Source: Pandoraea iniqua (GTDB lineage: Bacteria; Pseudomonadota; Gammaproteobacteria; Burkholderiales; Burkholderiaceae). Taken from it: a DNA stretch of 64,000 nucleotides. The stretch covers positions 248,001 through 312,000 of the forward strand of contig NZ_CABPSF010000003.1 in assembly GCF_902459685.1 (NCBI RefSeq), read 5' to 3'. The notes under the pieces are model-generated. The model searched no databases. It was not told the origin of the DNA and worked only from the letters and a program-made list of their open reading frames with translations. Position numbers and translations under genes: made by a program. This document shows positions 19,518 through 28,205 of this stretch, piece by piece; within the stretch, counting starts at the first letter, position 1; each line of letters begins with the position of its first letter.

Positions 19518-20146
19518 AGTCGCGTCCCTCGAAATCGGTCACTGGAGGCCGACGGCATGCCGCTGTTGAGCAACTGCGCCAATGCCATCCTCGCCGCCAT
19601 GAGTTGGGCTCTCAATCCCTCGACCTGCATCCGGAGCGAGTGAATCTCGAGTTCAAGGCGTTCGATCGTGCTGCGGTCTTCCGGCTTCGACACGGCGTCG
19701 GACCGGTGAGGCACTTCGAGATCGCCGGCATCGAAGATATTCGTACTCAGTAACGCCATCGCCTTGGCGAGATGCCGAACCACATCCTCCGACACGAAAG
19801 CGGCGCCCGCCGGTGCGGTTGAGGTCGTGGCGATCGTCGATCCGCCTGTCCCCCTGCTTGCCGTCCCGCTGGCCGCCTCGTTCTTCGTCCCGCTTAACCT
19901 TGAACGCATCCGCGTAATCGCGCGCTGCACGGTGCTCTCGCTGGGAAGTCCGGCAACGCCCGCCCCGGCCAATAGCCTCAGATACACCTTCGCGCTGTGT
20001 ACACCATGCGTAATGTCGTAGGCGGCCAGAATGAAGTGGTCGAGCAGTGCGGTCGCATCGTGACCATATTCCGCACCGACGCGCACGGCGGCGTCGCTGA
20101 GTAAGTGTTGCGTTGCCTGATCAAAACTTGGGGCGCTACGTGCCAT
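19514..20146 (-). CDS. unrecognised protein with C-terminal coiled coil
   Basis: A 210-residue soluble protein without a signal peptide, set inside an operon of outer-membrane proteins. The N-terminal third is mostly helical, and STVQRAITRMRSRL could be a DNA-contacting helix. A low-complexity Ala/Thr/Gly linker follows (about residues 88-112). The last 50 residues before the tail form a leucine-heptad coiled coil around RLELEIHSLRMQVEGLRAQ. GGAGGAGGG before the ATG is the strongest ribosome binding site of the cluster. It could regulate the operon, but nothing proves this, and I recognise no family. Confidence 0.55.
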   Translation of the reverse strand: MARSAPSFDQATQHLLSDAAVRVGAEYGHDATALLDHFILAAYDITHGVHSAKVYLRLLAGAGVAGLPSESTVQRAITRMRSRLSGTKNEAASGTASRGTGGSTIATTSTAPAGAAFVSEDVVRHLAKAMALLSTNIFDAGDLEVPHRSDAVSKPEDRSTIERLELEIHSLRMQVEGLRAQLMAARMALAQLLNSGMPSASSDRFRGTRL

Positions 20147-20174
20147 GTGCCCTCCTCCGGATAACGGCTGCGTG

Positions 20175-21485
20175 TCAATGCCACGCGCTGCCGACCTGAA
20201 TGTAAAAAGCGTTCTCGCCCTTGCTGTGCGCCACGTCGATGCCCACAGCCAGCCCCAACTTCCTCGCAATCAGATAACGCACGCCCGCGCCGACACTCAC
20301 CACCGCATCCGCTTCGGAGAACGATTTCCATCGCCCCCACGCGCGGCCAGCACCGGTAAAGCCCAGCAGCGACCAGCGCTGCGTGGCGTTCCAGCGCAGT
20401 TCGGCCTCGACCATCGCGGCATTACGGTCCTGATAACGGCCCTGCTGGACACCCCGCAACTTCACGTACGGCTGCTCGTAGAACGGCACGTCGCCGCTCG
20501 AGAGACGGCCGTCCAGACGCAGTCCGAGCACCCACGCATGAGAAATCGGCAGCCACGTGTAGCCGCGTCCGTTGTAGGTTTCGAACGACTGCGAACTGCC
20601 CGCCCAAGGTCTCGCGGCCTGAAGTTCAAGCTCGGCGTAACTGCCGCGATTTGGGAAAAACATGTTGTCGCGCGTGTCGTAATCGATGACGAGGCCGACC
20701 TTGCCGATACGCCGCGCCACGTCGGGCACACTGAGTTCCTGCGCCACCTGACCGGTGAAATGCGTGTTCGAATCGAAGTAGGTGTAGCGCGGCCCGATGT
20801 ACCAATGCGAATGGCCGATGCGGAACAGCAGTTGTTGCACCGTGAGCCAGCCGTTCAACTGATAGGCGCGTGCCGAGTTGCTCAGACCGTAGTAGTCGGT
20901 CTTCATGTTGACCTTAGCCAACCCACCGAGATAGCGAATGGCGTCGCCGCCCCATGTGTGGAAATGGACGAGCCCCGCGCCCCAGGTGCCGTTCTCGGTC
21001 ATCGCGCCGCCGATGCCGGTAATGTTTGGTGGTGCCATTTCTCCGGTGGTTTTCGCCGACTCCGCAGCCTCGGCCATCGACTCCGAAAAGAACATCAACA
21101 TCACACCGCCGCCGTAGCCGATCGCTGGCTCGGTAATGACCACCGGCACGGGTAACGCGCCCTTGTGGCCCAGCAGAAAATCACTGGCGTCGATCTTGTT
21201 GTCGACAGGGTCTCGCCAAACGACGCTGTTTTTAGCGGGTTCCGTGGCTCGCACCGATTTGGCAGCGCCCGACGGGGGCACGGCCGGAGCGGTCGAATTA
21301 TCACCGTCGCGACGCCCGGTGAATTCGTCGGTCTCACCCGTTCGCTCAGCGGATGTTTCTGCCGTTGTCGACAACGGCCACGCTAAGCCAAGGATCAGAA
21401 GTGTGCGCAGGATCGTTGGCCAACCCCGCACTGCGGCAAAGCATGTCTGACCATAAAAATCTATCAAACCGCATCTCCACGGCAA
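20175..21485 (-). CDS. BamA/TamA-like (D15) outer-membrane barrel, first gene of the operon
   Basis: About 436 residues with a signal peptide (TILRTLLILGLAWPLSTTAE) and a barrel of the surface-antigen type. DASDFLLGHKGALPVPVVIT followed by EPAIGYGGG is the usual entry into this barrel family, and GKVGLVIDYDTRDNMFFPN matches the strand pair found in D15 proteins. It ends AFYIQVGSAWH. No ATG lies before the signal peptide: TTG at 21485 or 21467, or GTG at 21431, must serve, so the true start is uncertain. It precedes the gene at 20146 by 28 bases. Confidence 0.68.
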   Translation of the reverse strand: MPWRCGLIDFYGQTCFAAVRGWPTILRTLLILGLAWPLSTTAETSAERTGETDEFTGRRDGDNSTAPAVPPSGAAKSVRATEPAKNSVVWRDPVDNKIDASDFLLGHKGALPVPVVITEPAIGYGGGVMLMFFSESMAEAAESAKTTGEMAPPNITGIGGAMTENGTWGAGLVHFHTWGGDAIRYLGGLAKVNMKTDYYGLSNSARAYQLNGWLTVQQLLFRIGHSHWYIGPRYTYFDSNTHFTGQVAQELSVPDVARRIGKVGLVIDYDTRDNMFFPNRGSYAELELQAARPWAGSSQSFETYNGRGYTWLPISHAWVLGLRLDGRLSSGDVPFYEQPYVKLRGVQQGRYQDRNAAMVEAELRWNATQRWSLLGFTGAGRAWGRWKSFSEADAVVSVGAGVRYLIARKLGLAVGIDVAHSKGENAFYIQVGSAWH

Positions 21486-21861
21486 AGGGATGTCTTTGTG
21501 GATACACCAAGCGCATCAACTCGCTAAAGCTGACCTGATAACAATCGTCGGACTGACCAATCCTAATCAAAAACCTCCGATCAAAAAACACGACTTGCCA
21601 ATCACATCAGATAGAGGCGCCTTGACCACCAGAAATCCTTTCTAGCAGCCACGTTATCGCCTTACAGATATAAATAAACAAATTTCAGATAATTTAAATT
21701 ACCCGAATAAAATAAATCGACAAATTTCCCTCAAGGACACGAAGCTAAGGCAATAAGACATCTCCGTCAAACAATATTGCGGCGTTGAATAATTAACGTT
21801 GAACTCATCTTGAATTAAGGATAGCCTAAGGCACTCTCGATTCCCGTTCATTCAGAATCAG
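21486..21861. promoter_or_regulatory. AT-rich divergent promoter region with a dyad also found at 39.3 kb
   Basis: A 376-base stretch of strikingly low GC between divergent outer-membrane genes. It contains TAATTTAAATTACCCGAATA (21690-21709), which differs by one base from 39275-39294. The core TAATTTAAATTA is a perfect palindrome. No open frame of note is present. Such AT-rich stretches attract both promoters and silencing proteins such as H-NS/MvaT. Confidence 0.5.
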
Positions 21862-22929
21862 ATGACACTCACAAGCGCATTAATTGTTCATGGCATGTCA
21901 CATTCCGCCTTTCGATCTTTCAAAGACGATGTGACGTGGCGACGCGTCAGTGGTGGTTTTTCGACGCCCCGTCCACGCGAACGCTTCGCGAGGTTAGTCG
22001 CTGGCGTCGCGGCATCTTTGCTAACGTGTACTCATGCGCTCGCGACCGAAGGGGGGCTGGGCCGGCCGATCAGCGGCGCGACTGTCCAGCCGGACGCGGG
22101 CGTCGTTTCGCCCACGCCGATGGTCGCCGTCAACTTTGCCGAGATCTACTTTGACGGCAGCATCGGCGGCAGCAAGTCGGTGCCGGTGGCGGGCAAGACA
22201 TCGCTCGGCCTCGATGGCGAGATTGCTTTCACTCTCGCGACCATTCTGAAGACTTGGGACACGGGAACCGGCAACTGGAATTTCGCTTCCAGCTTCACCC
22301 TGCCGTATGTGTGGACGAAGGTATCCGCGACACTCGCGACCGACCGAAGAAGTGCCACGACGTCGCAGAATGCGTCCAACCTCTTCGACATCAGCTTCAC
22401 CCCGCTGATTGCCGGCTATCACTTTTCGAAGACCGAGCACATTGCGTTCTCGGTCAACGTCTGGGCACCGACGGGCCGGTACGATCCGAATGCGCTTGCC
22501 AATCCCAGCCTGAACAACTGGACGTTTATTCCGCAAGTCGCTTACACCAAGATTCTGCCCGCCTACGATCTGGAATTCGATGTGGTCGCGGGTGTTCAGT
22601 TCTACACCCGCAACACCGCCACGAATTACCAGAATGCCCCGTTGTTCACGCTGGATGTCATGGGGCTCAAGCGATTTTCGAACGGACTGGGCGTCGGCCT
22701 GATCGTCGGCACAGTTCAGCAGTTAGGCAGCGATAGCGGTCCGACGGCCGATCAATTGAACGGCTTTCGCGGGCGCGACATCGCACTCGGTCCGATCGTG
22801 ACCTACGACACCAAACTCGACGGCAAGCATCCGCTGTCCTTTTCCGCTCGCTGGGTGCCTACCGTGAGCAGCACCAACCGCCTCAAGAGCACCGCCACGT
22901 TCATGGCCACGGCGACGCTCATTTTCTGA
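21862..22929 (+). CDS. outer-membrane transporter, phenol MetA-pathway type
   Basis: A 355-residue protein whose mature part matches the small barrels annotated as 'MetA pathway of phenol degradation'. Visible pieces are FTPLIAGYHFSKTEHIAFSV, WAPTGRYDPNALANPSLNNW and LPAYDLEFDVVAGV. It ends TATLIF, with a barrel-type C-terminal phenylalanine. The signal peptide (VAGVAASLLTCTHALA) has an unusually long n-region, so a start later than 21862, for example 21895, is possible. It is divergent from the D15 operon and followed 32 bases later by a glycine-zipper gene. Such proteins are thought to let hydrophobic compounds cross the outer membrane; the cargo is unknown. Confidence 0.65.
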   Translation: MTLTSALIVHGMSHSAFRSFKDDVTWRRVSGGFSTPRPRERFARLVAGVAASLLTCTHALATEGGLGRPISGATVQPDAGVVSPTPMVAVNFAEIYFDGSIGGSKSVPVAGKTSLGLDGEIAFTLATILKTWDTGTGNWNFASSFTLPYVWTKVSATLATDRRSATTSQNASNLFDISFTPLIAGYHFSKTEHIAFSVNVWAPTGRYDPNALANPSLNNWTFIPQVAYTKILPAYDLEFDVVAGVQFYTRNTATNYQNAPLFTLDVMGLKRFSNGLGVGLIVGTVQQLGSDSGPTADQLNGFRGRDIALGPIVTYDTKLDGKHPLSFSARWVPTVSSTNRLKSTATFMATATLIF

Positions 22930-22961
22930 TGTATTCCCTTTCCCCGAAACGGGAGGTACTC

Positions 22962-23411
22962 ATGCGATCCGTCATCTTGTGTGCAGGCCTGATCATGTCA
23001 GGGCTTGCGTTCGCCCAGAAGCCCGCGATCTATCCCGCCCACGGCCAGAGCGCCGACAAACAGAGTAGCGACGATGGCGCGTGCTACGCGTGGGCCAAAC
23101 AGAACACCGGTATCGACCCAGCCGTGGTGGCGCAACAGGCACCGCCCCCGCAGGGACCGACAGGCGCGCGCGTCGGTGGTGCGGCACGCGGCGCGGCAGC
23201 CGGGGCCATCATCGGCGACGTCGCACACGACGACCCGGGCCACGGCGCCGCCGTCGGTGCGACAGCGGGCGCCGTGGCCGGCGGTGTACGCTCGCGACGC
23301 CAGCATGCCGCTCAGGCACAGGCTGCGCAAAACAACCAAAACTCGCAGATGACCAGCTACTGGCATGCCTATGGCGCGTGCATGGAGGGCCGTGGATACA
23401 CGGTCAAGTGA
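22962..23411 (+). CDS. glycine-zipper envelope protein
   Basis: A 149-residue protein with a signal peptide ending GLAFAQK. The middle carries a Gly/Ala zipper typical of the YMGG-like/Rick-17kDa type: GARVGGAARGAAAGAIIGD and AAVGATAGAVAGGV. Two cysteines in the mature part (GACYAW and YGACMEGRG) could pair. The C-terminal half is Gln/Asn-rich. The ATG was chosen at MRSVIL because GGGAGG lies just upstream. Its TGA overlaps the GTG of the MCE gene. The role is probably envelope-structural, or in lipid trafficking together with its neighbour. Confidence 0.65.
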   Translation: MRSVILCAGLIMSGLAFAQKPAIYPAHGQSADKQSSDDGACYAWAKQNTGIDPAVVAQQAPPPQGPTGARVGGAARGAAAGAIIGDVAHDDPGHGAAVGATAGAVAGGVRSRRQHAAQAQAAQNNQNSQMTSYWHAYGACMEGRGYTVK

Positions 23412-25039
23412 GCTTGCCGGATCCGATAACGCCACTCCCCTCGCCTCGCATCGAGCCACGCAAGCGCTGGACGTTGTCGCTCGTCTGGCTCGTGCCGCTG
23501 GTGGCTGCCGTTATCGGTCTGACGTTGGTCGCGAGGTCGATACTTGATCGCGGCCCGACGATCACCATCGAGTTCAAAAGCGCCGATGGCCTTGAAGCGG
23601 GCAAGACCAAGGTCAAGTTCAAGGAAGTTGATATCGGCGTCGTGAAAGACATCGAGCTATCGTCAGACCTCGCCTCGGTGCACGTCACCGTCGACCTGAC
23701 GAAGAATGCGAAGCGATTTGCCACGCGGGGTTCCACTTGGTGGGTAGTCCGTCCGCGCATTGCGGGCGGGAGCGTCTCCGGCCTCTCGACCCTGCTATCC
23801 GGGGCGTACATCGGCGCGGACGCCGGGAAATCGCGCGACGTTGCAACCCGCTTCGTCGGACTGGAGGTGCCGCCGGTCGTCTCCAGCGGGCAGGCGGGAA
23901 AATCGTTCGTCTTGCACAGCGCCGAGATCGGGTCACTGGACACCGGATCGCCCCTCTACTTCCGGCGAATTCAGGTCGGGCAAGTCGAAACCTACAAGCT
24001 CGATGCCGATGGCAAGGGCGTTACCCTGCGCGTATTCGTCAGAGCGCCCTTCGATCAATACGTCGGCAGCAACACACGCTTCTGGCACGCCAGCGGCATC
24101 AACCTGCGGTTGGATTCGAGCGGCTTTCAGGTGAACACGCAATCGCTTGCGTCGGTCGTCATCGGCGGCATTGCGTTTCAGGCGCCGTCGGACAGCGGCG
24201 CCGGTGTCATGGCCAAACCGGATCAGGCGTTCTTCCTCGCCGAAGACGAAGCGAGCGCCATGAAATTCCCCGATGCAGAACCGGTCCGTGCGGTGTTTCG
24301 CTTTTCGCAATCATTGCGAGGATTGTCGGTCGGCGCACCCATCGATTTCCGAGGCATCACGCTCGGTGAAGTCACGTCGATTGGCGTGGAGTTCGATGCG
24401 AAGAACAAGAGTCTGGTCATGCCCGTGACCGTGCTCATCTACCCGGAGCGTCTGCGGCGGCGGGATGCGACAGGGAAATTGCCGGCCGAACGGCACGAGC
24501 GGCGGGAGATATTCACTGCACTGATTGCTCATGGCCTGCGCGGGCAACTCAGAAACGGCAATTTGCTGACGGGTCAGCTCTACATCGCGCTGGATTTCTT
24601 CCCGAACGCTGCCCCCGCTCAGGCGACAGAAAACGACGGTGAAGTCACGATCCCGACGGTGCCCAATACGCTGGACCAGTTGCAGCTACAAGTCGCCGAT
24701 ATCGCCGCGAAGCTCAACAAGATTCCGTTCGACACGATCGGACAGAATCTCGACAACTCGCTGCGCAAGCTCGACAAGACCATGGAGAGCGCGCAGGGCT
24801 TGTTCAAACAACTCGATTCGGAGATCGCCCCCGAAGCGAAATCTGCGTTAGGCGAAGCCAAAAAGACGTTTGGCACCGCCGAGCGAACACTCTCCGAAGA
24901 CGCGCCCATGCAGCAGGACGTGCGTGGTGCGATGAAGGAACTCAATCAAACACTGCGGACGTTGAATGGGCTCGCGGAGTATCTTCAGTTGCATCCGGAG
25001 GCGCTGATTCGCGGGAAACCCGCAGACCCGCAGCCATGA
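23408..25039 (+). CDS. PqiB/YebT-type MCE-domain protein
   Basis: A 543-residue inner-membrane-anchored MCE protein. One membrane helix (LVWLVPLVAAVIGLTLVA) is followed by repeated MCE domains, recognisable by ADGLEAGKTKVKFKEVDIGVV, GSPLYFRRIQVGQVETYKL and GAPIDFRGITLGEVTSIGVEF. A helical tail follows from about residue 430. In PqiB the MCE repeats form a tube across the periplasm for lipid movement. The GTG start overlaps the preceding stop; an open frame extends much further upstream but would run through the glycine-zipper gene. A PqiA-type membrane partner, normally next door, is absent here. Confidence 0.8.
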   Translation: MSLPDPITPLPSPRIEPRKRWTLSLVWLVPLVAAVIGLTLVARSILDRGPTITIEFKSADGLEAGKTKVKFKEVDIGVVKDIELSSDLASVHVTVDLTKNAKRFATRGSTWWVVRPRIAGGSVSGLSTLLSGAYIGADAGKSRDVATRFVGLEVPPVVSSGQAGKSFVLHSAEIGSLDTGSPLYFRRIQVGQVETYKLDADGKGVTLRVFVRAPFDQYVGSNTRFWHASGINLRLDSSGFQVNTQSLASVVIGGIAFQAPSDSGAGVMAKPDQAFFLAEDEASAMKFPDAEPVRAVFRFSQSLRGLSVGAPIDFRGITLGEVTSIGVEFDAKNKSLVMPVTVLIYPERLRRRDATGKLPAERHERREIFTALIAHGLRGQLRNGNLLTGQLYIALDFFPNAAPAQATENDGEVTIPTVPNTLDQLQLQVADIAAKLNKIPFDTIGQNLDNSLRKLDKTMESAQGLFKQLDSEIAPEAKSALGEAKKTFGTAERTLSEDAPMQQDVRGAMKELNQTLRTLNGLAEYLQLHPEALIRGKPADPQP

Positions 25040-25057
25040 GCATCGAAACTCCCTTGC

Positions 25058-25074
25058 GGGGGCGGGGGCGGGGG
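25058..25074 (+). repeat. three G5 runs, possible G-quadruplex
   Basis: GGGGG-C-GGGGG-C-GGGGG between two convergent genes. It could fold as a G-rich structure or slow polymerase at the end of the MCE transcript. Three runs are marginal for a stable quadruplex. Confidence 0.4.
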
Positions 25075-25107
25075 TGAATGGGCGCCTTCACAGACCCTCG
25101 CAGCCGT

Positions 25108-26526
25108 TCAGAACGGATTCAGAGGGGCAAGGGAAGAGGTTAAGGCTCGGTGCACTGGCCGGGTGGCTGCGTCCGCACATCGGTTGAACGCGATAGCGAG
25201 TGGCCTGCCGTCCCATGGGGGCCTCTGCGCCGCATCCTCTGTCTGGGCAAACAGCCATCGCTCCAACGCTGAAACCGCATCGATCAGTGGGGCATCTTGG
25301 GTCGTCCGCGCCCAGACAGCGAGCCCGAGCCCAGTAGCGTCCGCACTCCACTTTTCCGCAAGGCGATACGCCGCGCCAGCATCACCGGACTGGCAAGCCT
25401 GAATCAATTCGGCCCGCAGGTGTTTCGCGCTCGCTTGGGCACTTGAGCGGCGCTGACGGTGGCGTTGACGTAACGTGCGCCATATCGGCAGTGTTCGCCA
25501 GATCACGAGTCCCGCTACGCCCAGCCCCGCCAAGCCAGCCAACACGATTCCGATAGATTCAGCGTCCTGGGGCAGGTGCAACCACCCTTCGCCCGGGGCG
25601 AGTTCGCCGGCTGACGCCCCGGTTGCCACGACGACACGTATGGCAGGTGCGTCCGAATGAGACGCCCGGCCCGTGGCGGGATCGGTCCAGCCGAGCGTGA
25701 TCGCCGGCAAGGTATAAGTGCCTTTGCGCTCGAACACATACGAGAAGGTATCGATACGCCGTCCGCCTGCCGTGGGACTCGCTGAATTCGGCGACACCCC
25801 GTCCGATAACTTCGGATCGGCGGCGAACACGCGCACGCCGCGGGGTGCATTCGATTTGGGCGGCGCAATCAGCATGGCCTGTGTGCCCGGGGCGAACGTC
25901 GACACCGTGCGCACCAGCGTATCGCCGACCATCAACTGCACCACGTCGTGTTCACCGGCCGGTGACAGTGTCTGCGTGACGCTCAGTTGCGCCACCGGCA
26001 GAAGCGTTCCGCCGTTCGGCACCCCGCTAGGCGACACCTTAGGCACCCCTCCTGCCCCAACCCGAATCCGCGTCGCCGGGAGCGTGACCGTGGCCTGTTG
26101 TGGTGCGCCGTCGTTTCCGGCGTAGGTGAGCGCAATGGTCGCCTGCGGCAGATCGAAGTCGCCGTCTTGTCCTGCAACGAACGCATACGTCTTGCTGATC
26201 GTCGCGAAGGTCACTCCGTCGATCGTCTGCGTGCCATTCAGCGCCCGCGCGTCCGGGAGCGTCACGATGGCGCCGGGAACTTCCAACGCTGGAAAAGCCG
26301 GTGCAGACATGAAAAAGTTGGGCGCGAACACTGTCACATCGATACTGACCTGCTGCCCGGCGCGAATCGGTTGTTGAGCTGCCACTTCGACCCGCGCCAT
26401 CGGTGCGGGCGCTGCAACGGCATTCTCAAGCGCCAGCAGTAACACGGCGCAAACACCGGTTAGCATCGCGCGTCGCCAGCGACCGGCGAAACGTACTGCA
26501 TTGAGCACATAAGATGAACAGTTCAC
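25108..26526 (-). CDS. batD: BatD-like protein
   Basis: A 472-residue exported protein of the BatD (oxygen-tolerance) family. A signal peptide runs to AVAAPAP, followed by tandem Ig-like beta domains (RVEVAAQQPIRAGQQVSIDV is the usual first strand pair). A membrane helix near residue 345 (GIVLAGLAGLGVAGLVIW) and a cytosolic helical tail complete it. The GTG start overlaps the stop of the BatB/C gene as GTGA, so it is translated by coupling; the frame extends further upstream without support. Bat proteins with MoxR are linked to periplasmic stress tolerance. It is the last gene of the leftward operon. Confidence 0.75.
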   Translation of the reverse strand: MNCSSYVLNAVRFAGRWRRAMLTGVCAVLLLALENAVAAPAPMARVEVAAQQPIRAGQQVSIDVTVFAPNFFMSAPAFPALEVPGAIVTLPDARALNGTQTIDGVTFATISKTYAFVAGQDGDFDLPQATIALTYAGNDGAPQQATVTLPATRIRVGAGGVPKVSPSGVPNGGTLLPVAQLSVTQTLSPAGEHDVVQLMVGDTLVRTVSTFAPGTQAMLIAPPKSNAPRGVRVFAADPKLSDGVSPNSASPTAGGRRIDTFSYVFERKGTYTLPAITLGWTDPATGRASHSDAPAIRVVVATGASAGELAPGEGWLHLPQDAESIGIVLAGLAGLGVAGLVIWRTLPIWRTLRQRHRQRRSSAQASAKHLRAELIQACQSGDAGAAYRLAEKWSADATGLGLAVWARTTQDAPLIDAVSALERWLFAQTEDAAQRPPWDGRPLAIAFNRCADAATRPVHRALTSSLAPLNPF

Positions 26527-28205
26527 GGCGTGCGCCCTCCCGCACCCTGCCCGTATTGCAGCGCGAACTCGCGTTGCAATAAGGCGGTGGGTGTCGTCTG
26601 GATCGTGCGCATCCATGCTTGTGTCTCGAGCGATGGCCCGACTTTCGTCGAACGTTCGCCGGGGCCGGTAGGCCGTTTCGCGTCGTACTTGATCTCGTCG
26701 GGTGCGACATCCGGTGGAATTTCATCGTCTCCGGACTTTTCCGGCGGCTTTGGCAATGCCGCGATGAGCTGTCCCATCAGCGTGAGATTCGCTCGCGCCG
26801 CTGTCCAGTTGGGAGCGCGCTTGAGTGCCTGTGTATAGCGCGCCTGCGCGGCCTCGTACTTCCCCAAGCGGGCCAGCGCATTGCCCTGATTAAAGTCCGC
26901 CTGCGGGGAATCGACCAGTGCGAAACTCTGCGCTGCCTGCGCATATTGCCCGGCCCGGTACTGCGCCACACCACGCCACATCGGATCGTCAAAGCGGGCA
27001 GCGGCAGTGGTGAAATCGCCGCGCTCGAAAGCCAGCCGCCCTTGCTGGTCATGCGTTAGCCAGAGATCGGCAAAGCGCCATGGCCGCGTGGTGCTCGCAG
27101 GGTCCGGGGTGTCGGGTGTGGCGATAGCACGGGTGAGCGGCTGCGCATACGACGGTGTGTGCGGCACGTGCAGCGATAGGGCAAGCAGCACACCAACGAC
27201 CCACCTCACCGACCACCCTTTGCGGAACCAGAGCGCCCCCAGCACCACGAGCGGCAGCGTGAGCCACCAGCCTTCGTCGCGCCAACGTGCCGTCGTCCCC
27301 GCCTGCGATTGCTCGAGATGCGATTGCACATGCCGTTGCACCCAGTCGATATCGGCGTCGCTGTCCGCCGTGAAGGTGGCAACCGGCACGTCGCTGTCCT
27401 GCGAAAACCGTTTTATGGCGCTTTCATCCAGACGCGCGAAGACACGTGCGCCATCGCGTTCCACATAGCTGCCATCCGGGTTGCGCAATGGTCCACCTTG
27501 CTGTGTGCCGATGGCAAGGACGATGGCCTGACTCGCTGACTGAGCACTGGCGTGAGTGTGAAACGCACGTGCCGCGCCGGGATCGACCGCGTCGGTGATG
27601 AACAAAATGGTGCCCGGGACGGGTTCACGCCGCAGGTCGTTGTCGATCACCTTCAAGGCTTGCCCCATGTCGCGTCCGGGCGCAGGCATGATGCCGGTTT
27701 GCAGCGCGTCGACATAGGTTTGCAGCAAAGCGCGGTCGTCGGTCAGCGGAATGACCCGATGGGCCGAGCCCGCATACGCATAAATGGCGGTGCGTGCGCC
27801 CTCGCGCCGTGCGAGCAGCGCTTTCACTTTCAGCTTGGCGCGTTCCAGCCGCGAGGGCGTGACATCGACCGCGTCCATCGTGGGCGAGAGGTCGATGGCG
27901 ACAGCAAGTGGCGCTTTGTCGTCGAGAAACGGCGGCAGCTCGCGCTTCCACGCCGGGCCCGCCATGCCGATACCGCCCAGCACGAGCACCAGTGCGATCA
28001 GATGCACCGGCCGCAACCGAAGCCCGCGCCGCTCACGAATCATCAGCGCATCGAGCAGGTGCGGTGCAATGGTTTTTCGCCAACGCCGCCGCACATCGGT
28101 GCGCCGCTCGACCGCCCAGAGCAGCCATGCGGCCGCAGGTACAAGGCACAGCCACAGCGGTCGCAGAAAGTGAAAGTCGGCAACGCTCGAGAGGACGCCC
28201 GTCAT
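26523..28205 (-). CDS. batB: BatB/BatC-like VWA-TPR membrane protein
   Basis: A 560-residue protein joining a von Willebrand A domain and TPR repeats, which are separate BatB and BatC proteins in some bacteria. Membrane helices occur near residues 15-32 and 66-84. The VWA domain has the MIDAS start AIDLSPTMD, changed from DxSxS to DLSPT, and TDAVDPG. A second membrane stretch lies near 315-350. TPR units follow around QYRAGQYAQAAQSFAL and GKYEAAQARYTQALKRAP. The ATG overlaps the BatA stop as ATGA. The altered MIDAS may bind metal weakly. Confidence 0.77.
   Translation of the reverse strand: MTGVLSSVADFHFLRPLWLCLVPAAAWLLWAVERRTDVRRRWRKTIAPHLLDALMIRERRGLRLRPVHLIALVLVLGGIGMAGPAWKRELPPFLDDKAPLAVAIDLSPTMDAVDVTPSRLERAKLKVKALLARREGARTAIYAYAGSAHRVIPLTDDRALLQTYVDALQTGIMPAPGRDMGQALKVIDNDLRREPVPGTILFITDAVDPGAARAFHTHASAQSASQAIVLAIGTQQGGPLRNPDGSYVERDGARVFARLDESAIKRFSQDSDVPVATFTADSDADIDWVQRHVQSHLEQSQAGTTARWRDEGWWLTLPLVVLGALWFRKGWSVRWVVGVLLALSLHVPHTPSYAQPLTRAIATPDTPDPASTTRPWRFADLWLTHDQQGRLAFERGDFTTAAARFDDPMWRGVAQYRAGQYAQAAQSFALVDSPQADFNQGNALARLGKYEAAQARYTQALKRAPNWTAARANLTLMGQLIAALPKPPEKSGDDEIPPDVAPDEIKYDAKRPTGPGERSTKVGPSLETQAWMRTIQTTPTALLQREFALQYGQGAGGRTP

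Noticed and set aside
18060-19643. 527-codon plus-strand frame across the outer-membrane operon
   Set aside because: It lies opposite two barrel genes with signal peptides and C-terminal insertion signals, and its translation is low-complexity Arg/Ala/His sequence.
23081-23407. Upstream extension of the MCE gene
   Set aside because: It would run through the glycine-zipper gene in another frame and has no ribosome binding site or MCE-like features; the GTG at 23408 overlapping the stop is better.
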